DNA of 64,000 nucleotides from Phycisphaerae bacterium (GTDB taxonomy: Bacteria > Planctomycetota > Phycisphaerae > Tepidisphaerales > Tepidisphaeraceae): NCBI GenBank assembly GCA_030448225.1, contig JAUJNJ010000003.1, forward strand, positions 62,001-126,000, read 5' to 3'. Every line of letters begins with the position of its first letter. Position 1 is the stretch's first letter. This document shows positions 8,599 through 19,231 of the stretch, in pieces. A program made the position numbers and the translations under genes. The notes beneath the pieces were generated by a model that worked only from the letters and a program-made list of their open reading frames with translations, searched no databases and was not told the origin of the DNA.

Positions 8599-11500
8599 AT
8601 GCCAACGAATTACTCCGGGCGTTTCACGGTCATCGCCCTGTTCATCCTCGTCGCGCTGGCCGCGATCTTCTGGCCGTCGGTGACCCAGCCGCGGGAGGTC
8701 GGGCTTAACGGCGAGGTGCCGTTCTCGAAGAAGACCAACCTCCGCCCCGGCATCGACATGGTCGGCGGGACGAGCCTCCTCTACGAGATCCGCCCGCCCG
8801 AGGGGGAGGTAGCCAGCGAGGACCTCTCCAAGACGATGATGGCCGCGCTGAAGCGGCGCGTCGACCCCGAGGGCGTGCGCAACCTCGTCTGGCGTCCGCA
8901 GGGCGCGACGCGGCTGGAGATCCAGATGCCGCTGTCGAGCGGCTCGAAGGACGCCGAGGACAAGCGCGCCGCGCTGATCGCCGCCCGCGATCAACTCGAG
9001 GCGACCAACGTCCGCCCGGCCGAGGTCGTGAACGCCGTCGAGCAGCAGGGTGGCCCGAACCGCCAGCGGCTCACCGAGCTCGCCGGCGGTTCGGCCGCCC
9101 GGCAGAAGCTGTTCGACGAGCTCGTCGCCGCGCACGAGGCGATCCAATCGGCCAACAAGGCCCGCAACGCCGCGGCCGAGGCCGAGGCGCGCGTCCGGTA
9201 CGACGCGCTCAAGGCCCGCATCGCCACGACCAACGTGAGCGTCGCCGAGCTCGAGGCCGCCCTGACGAACAAGAACCGCGCCGCCCGGCTCGCCCAGCTC
9301 AGGAGCGGCACGCCCGCCCTAGGCGCGACGGGCCCGGAGGCGCCGGCGGCCGCCACGCAGGCGGCGGCCGGTGGCGGGGCGTTCCCGCAGCGGGTCGCGG
9401 CGATCGACGCGTACGCCAAGGCGTTCGACGAGTTCCAGAAGGTCCGCAACCTGATCGACGACGCGGCCGACCTCAAGCGGCTGCTCCGCGGCTCGGGCGT
9501 GCTCGAGTTCCACATCCTCGTCGACCCGACCGACCCCCAGTACGCCCAGATGGCCGAGCGCCTCCAGCGCCAGGGCCCGGCCGTCGTCGCCGGCGACACG
9601 GCGCGCTGGTTCCCGGTCGACGACCCCAAGCGGTTCGAGGGCACGACCGAGACGTTCAACGACGAGCGCTACGTCCTGGCCTGGATCACCGACGACCGCT
9701 CGATGGACAACCGCCCCGGCCGCCTGCCGTGGGGCCTCGCCCGCGCCGGCCGCGACGTGAGCGAGTTCGGCGGGGCCGTCGTCGCGTTCGCGTTCGACCC
9801 GCAGGGCGGGCTCTACTTCGGCGAGCTGACGCGCAACAACGTCGGCCGCCCGCTGGCGATCATGCTCGACGGGCGGGTCCTCAGCGCGCCGAACATCAAC
9901 GAGCCGATCACCGGCGGCAGCGGCACGATCAGCGGCGGGCGCAACGGGTTCTCCGGCGCGGAGATCAACTACCTCGTCCGCACGCTCGGCGCCGGCTCGC
10001 TCCCCGCCCAACTCGCCGAGGAGCCGATCAGCGAGCGCACGGTCGGCCCCCAGCTCGGCGCCGACAACCTCAAGCGCGGGCTCTGGGCCTGCATCTTCGG
10101 CCTCGTCGTCGTCGCGATCTTCCTCAGCGGCTACTACTACCTCGCCGGCGTGGTCGCGACGTTCGCGGTCTTCCTCAACATGCTGTTCATCCTCGGCGCG
10201 ATGGCGGCCCTGCCCGGCGCGACGATCACGCTCGCGGGCGTCGCGGGCATCGTGCTGACGATCGGCATGGCGGTCGACGCCAACGTGCTGATCTTCGAGC
10301 GCCTTCGCGAGGAGCAGGTCCGGGGGCTCTCGCTGCGGATGGCCCTGCGCAACGCCTACGACCGCGCGTGGAGCGCGATCCTCGACGGCAACGTCACCAC
10401 CGGCATCACCGCCCTGATCCTCTACTGGTTCGGCAGCGAGGAAGTAAAGGGCTTCGGCCTCACGCTCCTGATCGGCATCGTCAGCTCGCTCTTCACCGCC
10501 CTGTTCGTCACCAAGACCGTGTTCGGCGTCCTGATCGAACGCTTCGGCATCGAGCGCCTCGGCAGCCTGCCGCTGACGTTCCCGCGGTGGGACCGCGCGC
10601 TGCGCCCGGACGTCGACTGGATGGGCAAGGCGTGGATGTTCTACGCGTTCAGCGGCGCGGTCATCTCGCTGGGCCTCATCGCGTTCGCGGTGAAGTGGTC
10701 GCAGGGGCAGATGCTCGACATCGAGTTCACCAAGGGCACGAGCGTCACGGTCGACCTCGCCCGCCAGATGCCGATCAACGACGTCCGCAAGCAGATCGAG
10801 TCCCAGGCCGGCCCCGGCGGCGCGCTGCCGAGCCCGAGCGTCGTGTCGGTCGGCGGCGACGGGACGACCTACGAGATCATCACGCCCAACGACAACGGCA
10901 CCGTCGTCCGCGACGCCGTCATCCGGGCGCTGGGCGACAACCTGAAGATCGAGCGCCCGAGCAACTTCGCCGGCGACGCCGCCGACCTCCAGGCCGCCAC
11001 CGCCTCGGGCGTGATCGTGCCGATCGAGCGGGCGGACCAGACGCTGCCGGGGCTCGACTTCAACCCGGCCCGGATCGCGTCGCACGTCGGCGGCGCCGCG
11101 ATCGTGCTGAAGGACCTGTCGGTGGGGCTCACGGCCGAGCAGATCGAGGACCGCATCGAGCGGCAGCGCCTCTCGGCCCAGACCGGCGGCACCGCGCAGG
11201 CGACGTACCACGCGTTCGACGTCGAGACGGCCTCGAGCGGCCCGGCGACGACCGCCGTCGTGTTCGTGTCCGACCCCGCGTTCGCCTACGCGCCGGCGGA
11301 CGAGCTGAAGCTCAACCAGTGGAAGGCGAACCTCGTCGAGCCGATGTGGACGCTCGTCAAGGACGCGCTGACCCGCCCGGCCGGCCTCCAGCGGGTGTCG
11401 AACTTCGACGCCCAGGTCGCCGGCGAGACCGCCCGCGACGCGCTGCTGGCGCTGACGCTGTCGATCCTCGTGATCATGGCGTACATCTGGGTGCGGTTCG

Positions 11501-12015
11501 GCAACCTGAAGTACGGCGGCGCGACCGTCGTGGCGCTGCTCCACGACACGCTGTTCGTCCTGGCCGCCGTCGGCCTGGCGCACTACGTGGCCGGCACGTT
11601 CGTCGGCCACGCGCTGCTGATCGAGCCGTTCCGCCTCAACCTGACGATGGTGGCGGCCGTGCTGACGGTCATGGGCTACTCGATGAACGACACGGTCGTC
11701 GTGTTCGACCGCATCCGCGAGAACCGCGGCAAGTTCGGCGTCGTCAGCCGCAAGACGATCAACGACTCGATCAACCAGACGCTCAGCCGCACGCTGCTGA
11801 CCGGCGGCACGACGATCCTGACGATCTTCGTGATGTACATCTTCGGCGGCCCGGGCATCCACGGCTTTACGTTCGCGCTGCTGGTCGGTATCGTGGTCGG
11901 GACCTACTCGTCCATCGCGATCGCGTCGCCCATCCTGCTGCTGGGCGCGGGGCGCGAACAGGAGAGCACGAACCGCGCGCGGCCCGTCGGGCAACTCACC
12001 CGGGCCGGCGCGTAA
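8599..12015 (+). CDS. secDF: Fused protein translocase subunit SecDF
   Basis: Uses the proton-motive force to pull proteins through SecYEG from the periplasmic side. A single intact frame of 1138 residues combines SecD and SecF. It has an N-terminal TM helix (residues 9-25), then the SecD motif RPGIDMVGGTSLLYEI. The periplasmic P1 region contains an unusual helical Ala/Arg/Glu-rich insertion (about residues 130-290). The SecD membrane block follows with MAVDANVLIFERLREE (about residue 555, D5 motif), a second TM start near residue 675, FTKGTSVTVDL, and the SecF block with GYSMNDTVVVFDRIRENRG (about residue 1030). Fusion of SecD and SecF is known in several phyla, including Bacillota and planctomycetes. 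Confidence 0.96.
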   Translation: MPTNYSGRFTVIALFILVALAAIFWPSVTQPREVGLNGEVPFSKKTNLRPGIDMVGGTSLLYEIRPPEGEVASEDLSKTMMAALKRRVDPEGVRNLVWRPQGATRLEIQMPLSSGSKDAEDKRAALIAARDQLEATNVRPAEVVNAVEQQGGPNRQRLTELAGGSAARQKLFDELVAAHEAIQSANKARNAAAEAEARVRYDALKARIATTNVSVAELEAALTNKNRAARLAQLRSGTPALGATGPEAPAAATQAAAGGGAFPQRVAAIDAYAKAFDEFQKVRNLIDDAADLKRLLRGSGVLEFHILVDPTDPQYAQMAERLQRQGPAVVAGDTARWFPVDDPKRFEGTTETFNDERYVLAWITDDRSMDNRPGRLPWGLARAGRDVSEFGGAVVAFAFDPQGGLYFGELTRNNVGRPLAIMLDGRVLSAPNINEPITGGSGTISGGRNGFSGAEINYLVRTLGAGSLPAQLAEEPISERTVGPQLGADNLKRGLWACIFGLVVVAIFLSGYYYLAGVVATFAVFLNMLFILGAMAALPGATITLAGVAGIVLTIGMAVDANVLIFERLREEQVRGLSLRMALRNAYDRAWSAILDGNVTTGITALILYWFGSEEVKGFGLTLLIGIVSSLFTALFVTKTVFGVLIERFGIERLGSLPLTFPRWDRALRPDVDWMGKAWMFYAFSGAVISLGLIAFAVKWSQGQMLDIEFTKGTSVTVDLARQMPINDVRKQIESQAGPGGALPSPSVVSVGGDGTTYEIITPNDNGTVVRDAVIRALGDNLKIERPSNFAGDAADLQAATASGVIVPIERADQTLPGLDFNPARIASHVGGAAIVLKDLSVGLTAEQIEDRIERQRLSAQTGGTAQATYHAFDVETASSGPATTAVVFVSDPAFAYAPADELKLNQWKANLVEPMWTLVKDALTRPAGLQRVSNFDAQVAGETARDALLALTLSILVIMAYIWVRFGNLKYGGATVVALLHDTLFVLAAVGLAHYVAGTFVGHALLIEPFRLNLTMVAAVLTVMGYSMNDTVVVFDRIRENRGKFGVVSRKTINDSINQTLSRTLLTGGTTILTIFVMYIFGGPGIHGFTFALLVGIVVGTYSSIAIASPILLLGAGREQESTNRARPVGQLTRAGA

Positions 12016-12243
12016 CGCGACGCGACGCCACGAGCGCGGGCGTCCCCGTTCGGCCGCCGTCCGTCGGACGGCGCGTCCCCGGGGCCGCCGGCGCCCGACG
12101 CGACCGACCGTGCGGGCAAGGCTCGTCGGTCGCGGGCGACGGTTGCGTTTGGTCTGCGGGGTCACCTCGGTTAGAACGCGACAACTGAATACCCCTGCTG
12201 CCGGGGAATCCGAAGGATGCAGCAGTTGGAAAGGATGCCCACG

Positions 12244-13355
12244 ATGCGCAAGGACGTGAAGATTGGGGCGGCCATCGCCGCCGTCCTGTTCGCCGTACTC
12301 GTCGTTTACCTGCTGGTGCCGAAGGAGAGGGGTGGCGAGGTCGCCCTGAGCGACGCCGCCGACACGTCAGGGCAGACGAGCGACGCCGGCGCCGAGGACG
12401 GCGCCGCACCGACCGATCCCGCCGACGCCGGGACCGACCCGAACGCCGTGCCGCCGTCCGTCCCGCCGGTAAGCCCGGAGACGCCGGCCGCCCCGACCGA
12501 CGCGTTCTCCGGGACCCCGAGACGCCCGCCGCCCCGGCCGACGCCGGCGCGCGATTGCGCGCCGACGCAGCCGCGGGCAATGACGCCGGCGGCACGGAGT
12601 GGGCGACGTCGCTCGAGACCGGGCAGGTCGTCGTCGAGTCGCACCCGCCGCTCCTCGCCCGTACGCAAACCCCGACGCAGAACCTGCCCGGCGGCGAACC
12701 CGCCGCCGCGACCGGCGCCGGTGGCGACAACAACGGCGGCGCGGTCGTCCCGTCCGGTCCCGCCGACACGGGCGCGGCCCTGGCCGGCGAGAACACTCCG
12801 GGCACCCCGAACACCACGATCCCGCCGGTCGGCGATCCCGGCAACGGCGGCGCGGCGGCCACCACGCCGCCGGCCGCGCCCCCCGCGCCGCAGGACGCGC
12901 CGGCTGGGACGAGCACCGCCGGCAACTCCGCCGCCGGCGCCCGCACGCACGTCATGCAGCGCAACGAGACGTTCTCGTCGATCGCCAAGGCGGTTTACGG
13001 CAGCTCGCGCCACTACATCCAGATCGAACAGGCCAACCCGGACGTGAACCCCAACGCCGTCCGCCCCGGCACGGTGATCAACCTGCCGGCGATCGACGCC
13101 GCCCCGGCCGCCGCCGGCGCCAACTCGAGCGGCGGCGCCGCGGCCGCCGACGCCCAGGTCAACAGCGCGTCCGAGTACCGCGTGCAGGCGGGCGACAGCC
13201 TGTACAAGATTTCGACGAAGCTCTACGGCGTGTCCACCCGGGTCGACGAATTGTATGAGGTCAACCGCGATCAGATCGGCGAAGACCCCGCCCGCGTGAA
13301 GGTCGGGATGGTCCTGAAGCTCCCCGACGCGCCCAAGATTTCTCAATCCCGCTAA
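12244..13355 (+). CDS. Membrane-anchored protein with two LysM domains (one frameshift)
   Basis: LysM domains bind N-acetylglucosamine in peptidoglycan or chitin. The N-terminus from ATG 12244 is MRKDVKIGAAIAAVLFAVLV, a short cytosolic start and one TM helix. A 200-residue Ala/Pro/Asp/Gly-rich linker follows. The first LysM is about residues 234-282 (MQRNETFSSIAKAVYGSSRH...GTVINLP), the second about 310-360 (YRVQAGDSLYKISTKLYGVS...GMVLKLP). A one-base shift lies near 12530-12560 in the linker. ATG 12244 is preferred over upstream ATGs at 12217 and 12235 because GGAAAGGATG provides a ribosome site at normal spacing. A terminator follows. Role: probably cell-envelope anchoring or assembly. Confidence 0.8.
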
Positions 13356-13387
13356 TGGGACAGACGATTTTTTTGAGCAGAAAGTAC

Positions 13388-13413
13388 AGGCGGCTCCCTG
13401 GAGGGGGCCGCCT
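13388..13413 (+). terminator. Rho-independent-type hairpin after the LysM gene
   Basis: AGGCGGCTCCC / GGGGGCCGCCT stem with a four-base loop, followed by GTTTCGTTCGTT. It lies 33 bases after the LysM stop codon. The T-tract is interrupted, so efficiency is uncertain. Confidence 0.7.
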
Positions 13414-13640
13414 GTTTCGTTCGTTGATGGCGTCGTGGGAGGCAGGTCTGAGACGAGCTCGTTCCGCTCGTTTAGGAATCCGACGAAGGACGTCTAGGTG
13501 ACGATCGGCGCGGGTTGGATCGCGTTTCCCCTGCATTGTGAGCGTGGGACCGGATCTCGAGATCCCGCCCGAACGTCAATGAATCGACCGTCGGGCAGAT
13601 CTGAACGATCGACCGACCGGGTGGACGAATGCGCATGAAA

Positions 13641-13703
13641 AAGCCGCTTGCGGCTTAGCGGGGGAGCACCATCGGCTCCAGTTCGCTAAGCCGCAAGCGG
13701 CTT
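13641..13703 (-). terminator. Perfect 20-bp-arm hairpin, terminator-like for the minus-strand gene
   Basis: AAGCCGCTTGCGGCTTAGCG (13641-13660) is repeated exactly as its complement at 13684-13703. On the minus strand the hairpin is followed by TTTTTC, and it lies 19 bases after the stop of the 13722-14318 gene. Each arm is also a small palindrome (AAGCCGC/GCGGCTT), so it can fold as a cruciform with three stems. Confidence 0.7.
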
Positions 13704-13721
13704 ACATCCTCGAAGCGAATC

Positions 13722-14318
13722 TTACGACCAAAGCGCCGTCACCGTCGCCAGCCCGTCGCCCATGCGGCACCGCAGGCTCGCCCGTTCCCAGAGCGCCCTG
13801 GTCTCCTCGTCGAGTTGGTCGGTATGGCGCTCGAACCAGGCGATCGCGTCGGCGAGGCGGACGCCGTCGCGGAAGCGGGGGTTGTCGCCGAGCTCGTACA
13901 GGATGAACGCCGACGTGTACGGGTCTTCCGGCAGGCGGCGGACCGGCACGGCGGGCCAGATCCCCTCGGGTTTCTGAAGCTCGGCCAAGTAGGCGATGCC
14001 GCGGTCGACCGCGACGCCGTTGCCGCGGTTGGCCGTCAGGGCGCGGAGGCACAGCGCGGTGACGACCGGGTCGCCCCAGCCGCCGTCCCGGGCGTCCTGC
14101 GCCGCCAGCACCGCCCGCACGAGCTTCGCGTACAGCGGCACGTGCGACTGGCACAGCTCCTCGAGGCGGATCAGCGCCATCGCCGCGGCGGGGGTGGCGC
14201 GGCCGGACTCGAAGTTGAAGTGGAACGTCGCCTCCGGCCGGAACGCCGTCAGCTCGCGGAACATCTTCTCGTACTGCCGGGCGTTCCAGTCGCGCTCAAT
14301 CTGACGAATCGTGATCAT
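13722..14318 (-). CDS. Hypothetical protein with prenyltransferase-like helical repeats
   Basis: 198 residues, intact, cytosolic (no signal or TM). A ribosome site AGGAGG lies about eight bases upstream of ATG 14318. The sequence has alternating helices with a DARDGGWGDPVVTALCLRAL segment (about residues 75-95) and a second GIAYLAELQKPEGIWPAV. These resemble the QxxDGxW repeats of squalene/terpene cyclase and prenyltransferase alpha/alpha toroids. The catalytic residues of those enzymes are not apparent and the protein is far shorter, so it is probably a fold relative without that chemistry. Neighbours do not indicate a pathway. Confidence 0.6.
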   Translation of the reverse strand: MITIRQIERDWNARQYEKMFRELTAFRPEATFHFNFESGRATPAAAMALIRLEELCQSHVPLYAKLVRAVLAAQDARDGGWGDPVVTALCLRALTANRGNGVAVDRGIAYLAELQKPEGIWPAVPVRRLPEDPYTSAFILYELGDNPRFRDGVRLADAIAWFERHTDQLDEETRALWERASLRCRMGDGLATVTALWS

Positions 14319-14543
14319 TCTGCCGCCTCCTTGCTGGCCTCGTTGTTAGGGTGAATTATGGGTTAACAGTTACCGCACTGTCAAACCTATTCCTAAAGTT
14401 TTTCTCGTGCGACAGCGGGCGGGCTGCGGGACCTTTCAACGATCGTGAACGCATTTGGGCGCGGGCCGCCCCGGCCCTACAATCCGGCGGCCGGCGGGCG
14501 AGGCACAGAACGTTCGGCCCCCTCGGGCGTAACTCTTAATACG

Positions 14544-15626
14544 GTGAATAACAACGTGAGAACGCCATTCCTCTGCGTGCTGGCCGCGACCCTCGTCGCG
14601 GCGGCTGGGTGCGACGACAGCGACTCGGTCCGCGCGTATTCCGCGCCCAAAGATCCGCCGCCCGCGGCGGTCGCCGCCACCCCGGCCGCCAAGGCCGCCC
14701 CGGCGGACGAGCACGCGGGGCACGCGGAGATCGAGTGGGACGTGCCGGCCGGGTGGACGCCCCAGCCCGCCGGGCAGATGCGCTACGCCGCCTTCGCCGT
14801 CTCCCCGGATCACAAGGACGTCGTGCTGACGGTGATCCCGCTGCCGCGCGACGCCAACCCGCTGCTCCCGAACGTCAACCGGTGGGAGGAGCAACTCGGC
14901 CTGCCGAAGTCGCCCGAGGCGGACCTGGCAAAGGTCGTGTCGAAGGTCGAGCTCAAGCCGGGCGTGCAGGCCGACGCGTTCGACGCGACCGGCAAGGACC
15001 CGACCAGCGGCCAGCCCCGCCGGATGCTCGCGGCGATCGTGCCGCACGAGGACAAGGCGTGGTTCTTCAAGGTCGTGGGCCCGCCGGACGTCATCGCGGC
15101 GCAGAAGGCGAACTACGACGCGTTCCTGCGCTCGGTCCGGTTTCACGACCACGGCCATGATCACGGTCACGACCACGGCGCCGCGGCCGCGCCCGCGGCC
15201 GACGTGAAGCTCGCGTGGGGCGCGCTGCCCGCGGGCTGGGCGGAGGAGAAGGCGACGCAGCAGTTCCGCCTGCACACGATCAAGGTGGCGGCCGGCGGCG
15301 AGACCGCCGACCTCGCCATCACGCGGCTCCCGCCCGCCCAGGCGGGCAGCCTGCTGGATAACCTCAACCGCTGGCGCCGCGCGGTCGGGCTCGAGGACAC
15401 CGTCAACGCCGGCGACCACCCGCCGAAGAACGTGCAGTTCGCCGACCGCCCCGGCGCGATCTTCGAGGTGGCCGGCGCCGACAAGCGCGTCGTCGTCGGG
15501 ATGACCGACGGCGGCGGGCAACTGTGGTTCTTCAAACTGCAAGGGCCGGCGAAGCTGGTCGAGGGGCAGCGGGCGGCGTTCGAGGCGTTCCTGAAGACGG
15601 TTCGATTTGTCGGAGACGAGCGTTGA
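14544..15626 (+). CDS. Lipoprotein with two repeated domains, upstream of ResB-CcsA
   Basis: Probable exported lipoprotein: VRTPFLCVLAATLVAAAGCD gives a signal peptide with the lipobox Cys at the end. Two related modules follow, each beginning near an (A/P)GW motif (VPAGWTPQPAGQMRYAAF and LPAGWAEEKATQQFRLHTIK). Each contains an LPNVNRW/LDNLNRW motif and ends in WFFK(V/L) and a FLK/RSVRF segment. A histidine linker HDHGHDHGHDHG joins them. GTG 14544 is chosen, with GTG 14556 as the alternative; neither has a clear ribosome site. The stop codon overlaps the TTG start of the next gene by three bases, implying translational coupling and a shared role in cytochrome c maturation. The role is inferred from context only. 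Confidence 0.75.
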   Translation: MNNNVRTPFLCVLAATLVAAAGCDDSDSVRAYSAPKDPPPAAVAATPAAKAAPADEHAGHAEIEWDVPAGWTPQPAGQMRYAAFAVSPDHKDVVLTVIPLPRDANPLLPNVNRWEEQLGLPKSPEADLAKVVSKVELKPGVQADAFDATGKDPTSGQPRRMLAAIVPHEDKAWFFKVVGPPDVIAAQKANYDAFLRSVRFHDHGHDHGHDHGAAAAPAADVKLAWGALPAGWAEEKATQQFRLHTIKVAAGGETADLAITRLPPAQAGSLLDNLNRWRRAVGLEDTVNAGDHPPKNVQFADRPGAIFEVAGADKRVVVGMTDGGGQLWFFKLQGPAKLVEGQRAAFEAFLKTVRFVGDER

Positions 15627-18600
15627 GTACGACGACGACGAGCATCACCGGTAGTACCCTCCCGCCCCGGCCCGAGCACGCGGGCCCGTCCCTAATCCGC
15701 CGGGTGCTCGCGCCGCTCGCGTCGCTGCGCCTGACGGTCGTGCTGCTGACGGCGAGCATGCTCGTCGTGTTCGCCGGCACGTCGGCGCAGAAGGAGTTCA
15801 GCCTCTACGAGGTGCTCGGCCGCTACTTCTACAGTTGGGGCGTCTGGATCCCGCTCAAGCACCTGTTCCCGCTCTGGTCGTGGGGCTGGGTGAACCTCAA
15901 GGGCGGCTTTCCGTTCCCCGGCGGCTACACGCTCATCCTGCTGCTGCTGGCGAACCTGATCGCCGCCCACTCGCTGCGGTTCAAGTCGACGTGGAAGGAC
16001 CTGGCGCTGATCCCGATCATCGGGCTCGGGATCGCGGCCGGCGTGGTGGCGCAGGCGCAGGGCACGCTCGTGCCGCTGCTGCTGCTGACGGCCGTCAGCC
16101 TCGTCGGCGTCGTCGTCACCGCGGTGCTGCACGGCAAGCGTACCGGAGTCCTGCTGATCCACTTCTCGCTGATCCTCCTGCTCGTCGGCGAGTTGCTGAT
16201 GTACTACGTGAAGAAGGAGGACCGCCTCACGTTCCGCGAGGGCGACACGCGGCAGTGGGTGGAGGACATCCAGGACTACGAGCTGGCCGTCATCGACTCA
16301 GCGCCGACCGACAAGAACAACGTCGTCGTGGTGCCGAAGGAACTGCTCGAGACCGGCGCGACCGTGAGCGACGGGCGGCTGCCGTTCGACGTGAAGGTCG
16401 AGAAGTGGTACCCGAACTCGAGCCTCGCCGGCCCGCGCCAGCCGGGCGCGGAGAAGGCCGACCGCCTCGCCACCGCCGGCATGATGCCTGAGATCGGCGT
16501 GGTCGAGCAGCCGCGGGTCACCGGGGTCGAGGGGGGCGCGGTCGACGCGCCGTCGGCGTTCGTCACGCTGACCAAGGGTGGCACGCCGCTCGGCACCTAC
16601 GCCGTCAGCATCTTCCCGCCGCTCGACGAACCGCAGGAGGTGACGGTCGACGGCAAGACGTACGGCCTCGCGCTGCGCTTCGAGCGCGAGTACCTGCCCT
16701 ACAAGTTCCACCTGATCGACTTCGCGCACGACAAGCACGTCGGCACCGGCGACGCCCGCAACTTCTCCAGCCGGGTGCGGCTGATCGACGAGGAGAAGGG
16801 CGTCGACCGCGAGGTCGTGATCCGCATGAACGAGCCGCTGCGCTACCGCGGCCACACGTTCTTCCAGGCGAGCTTCAACCCCGACGTCCCGACCGAGACG
16901 ACGCTCCAGGCCGTCGACAACCCCGCATGGCTCATGCCGTACGCCGCGTGCGTGATCGGCGCGATCGGCCTCGTCGTCCACTTCGGCCTCGTGCTGGTGA
17001 ACTTCCTCCGCAAGCGCGCCAAGGTCGGCGAGCTGCCCGGCTTCTCCGCCGCCCCGCCCGCCGCGCCCGCCGCACCCGTCACGCCGGCCCCCGCGGACCG
17101 CACCGACGGCAAGCGCCGCAAGGGCAAGAAGGGCGGCCGCGACGGGGACGACGACGACGACGGCCGCGCCTACACGCTGCGGCCGAAGTACGGCCGCACC
17201 GCCGTCGCGCTGCCGGCGGCGATGATCGCGCTGGCGTTGATGTACCTCCTGTCGCACGCGCTGCGCGCGCCGAGGGCCGACGCGGGCGAGTTCGACGTCT
17301 ACGCGCTGGCGAAGGTGCCGGTCTTGTTCGAAGGCCGCGTCCTCCCGCTCGACACCGTCGCCCGGAGCAGCCTGAAGATCATCAGCGGCCGCCAGAGCAT
17401 CAAGACGGACGACGGCCGGGTTGCCGCCATTCAATGGCTGACCGATGTCATGGCCAACACGCCGCAGGGCGACCAGTACAAGGTGTTCCGCATCGACCAC
17501 CCGCAGATCAAGGACCTGCTGAAGCTCGACCACGACGAGAAACTCTTCTCGTTCGAGCAGATCCTGCTCCGCGACGCCGAGAACGGCGCGGCGCTGGACA
17601 AGCAGGTGAAGATCGCCGGCGCGGTCCCCGCCAAGCGCCGCGACCTGTACCAGCGCAAGATCACCGACCTCGTCGCGCAGCTCCGGCTGCACATGAAGCT
17701 GTCGCAGGTTGGGCCGATCGCCACGCTCGAGCAACTGTGGGGCGACCCCGAGCGCGCGCAGGCGCTGGCGAAGAGCGTCGAGGCGATGTCCGGCGTCGAC
17801 CGCTCCGCGCTTACGGCCGAGCAGCGGGCGCAGGTCGAGCAACTCGGGCGGATGCGGCAGCAGGTCGAGCGGCTCCGCATGATCGAGCAGGACGAGGCGC
17901 AACGCGTCGAGGACCTCTACTTCGTCCCGCCGTCGTCGATGAACGGCACGGAGAAGTACTGGGGCGGCCTGACCCCGACGCTCGGCACGACGGCGGGCGG
18001 CGGCGCGACGGCGTCGGTGCCGGCGGAGATGAAGTCGGTCCTCGGCCTGATGCGCGCGTACCGCGAGGGCGACGTCGCCGCCTTTAACCGCGACGTCGCC
18101 GCCTACCGCAACACGCTCGCCCAGCGCCAGCCCGCCGCGTCGGGCGACGCGGCCTACGAGACGTTCTTCAACCGCTTCGACCCGTTCACGATCAGCATCG
18201 TCTTCTACGTCGGCGCGTTCCTCTTCGTCGTCAGCTCGTGGCTCGGCTGGACCAAGCCGCTGTGGCGGACGGCTGTGTGCCTCCTGCTGCTGGCGTTCGC
18301 GGTCCACACCGTGGGCCTCGTGATGCGGATCCAGATCTCCGGGCGCCCGCCGGTGACGACGCTCTACTCGTCGGCGATCTTCATCGCCTGGGGCGTGGTC
18401 GTGCTGGCGCTGGGGCTCGAGTGGGTCTTCCGCAATGGCCTCGGCATCGCCACGTCCGCCGTCGCCGGCTTCCTGTCGCTGCTCGTCGCCGACGGGCTGG
18501 GCAACATGGAGGGCGACACGATGAAGCCGCTCCAGGCCGTGCTCGACACGAACTTCTGGCTGGCGACGCACGTCGTGTGCATCACGCTCGGGTACGCCGC

Positions 18601-19185
18601 GGTCTTCCTCGCCGGCACGCTGGCGATCTTCTACGTGATCGGCGGCGTCTTCACCCGCGCGCTGGCCGACGCCGAGCGGCGGCGGTCGATCGTCCGCATG
18701 ACGTACGGCATCCTCTGCTTCGCGATTTTGTTCAGCTTCGTCGGCACGATCCTCGGCGGCATCTGGGCCGATCAGTCGTGGGGCCGCTTCTGGGGTTGGG
18801 ACCCGAAGGAGAACGGCGCGGTGCTGATCGTGCTGTGGGTCGCCGTCGTCCTGCACGCCCGCTGGGGCGGCGTGGCGAAGAGCGCGGCGTGATGCTGCTG
18901 ACGATCCTCGGCAACATCGTGACCGCCTGGAGCTGGTTCGGCACGAACATGATGGGCGTCGGCCTGCACTCCTACGGCTTCATGGAGTCCGGGGTGTTCT
19001 GGCTGAGCATCGCCGTCTACGCCCACCTCCTGATCGTCGGCATCGGCCTGCTGCCGCTCGCCCTGGCGCGCTCGACGCAACTGCCCACGGGCCGCGTCGC
19101 CGACCGCGCCGGCGGGTTCCCGGTGGTGAAGGCCGCCGCGCGCGGCGTCCTCGCCCGCCTGAAGATTTGCTGCGATAGTTCCTGA
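15623..19185 (+). CDS. Fused cytochrome c biogenesis protein ResB-CcsA (one frameshift near the end)
   Basis: System II heme delivery and ligation for c-type cytochromes. From TTG 15623 the N-terminal half is ResB-like: TM helices around SLRLTVVLLTASMLVVFAGT, then a long soluble domain with EREYLPYKFHLIDFAHDKH and RYRGHTFFQASFNPD. A basic/Gly/Asp linker (KRRKGKKGGRDGDDDDD) leads to the CcsA half, with the heme-handling WWD motif WGRFWGWDPKENGA at about residue 1052. The uninterrupted frame stops at 18892 just after HARWGG. The next frame continues ERGVMLLTILGNIVTAWSWF and GVGLHSYGFMESG, the expected last CcsA helices with a conserved His. One missing base near 18885 therefore explains the break. 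About 1190 residues in total. Overlaps the upstream lipoprotein gene. Confidence 0.9.
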
Positions 19186-19193
19186 GAAGACGA

Positions 19194-19231
19194 GCGACCC
19201 CGTCCGCTCCGCGAGGAGTCGGCGGGGTCGC
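19194..19231 (+). terminator. Hairpin after ResB-CcsA
   Basis: GCGACCCCG (19194-19202) pairs with CGGGGTCGC (19223-19231), followed by TTCGTCG. It lies eight bases after the reconstructed stop at 19185, which supports that stop as the true gene end. Confidence 0.6.

Noticed and set aside
9319..12165. A 948-codon open frame antisense to secDF
   Set aside because: Its product is Arg/Asp/His/Val-rich with no motif, and it mirrors the codon pattern of the intact SecDF gene. Such long antisense frames are expected at this GC content.
16298..18856. An 852-codon open frame antisense to ResB-CcsA
   Set aside because: Low-complexity Arg/Asp/Glu/Val product without domains; the opposite strand carries clear ResB and CcsA motifs.
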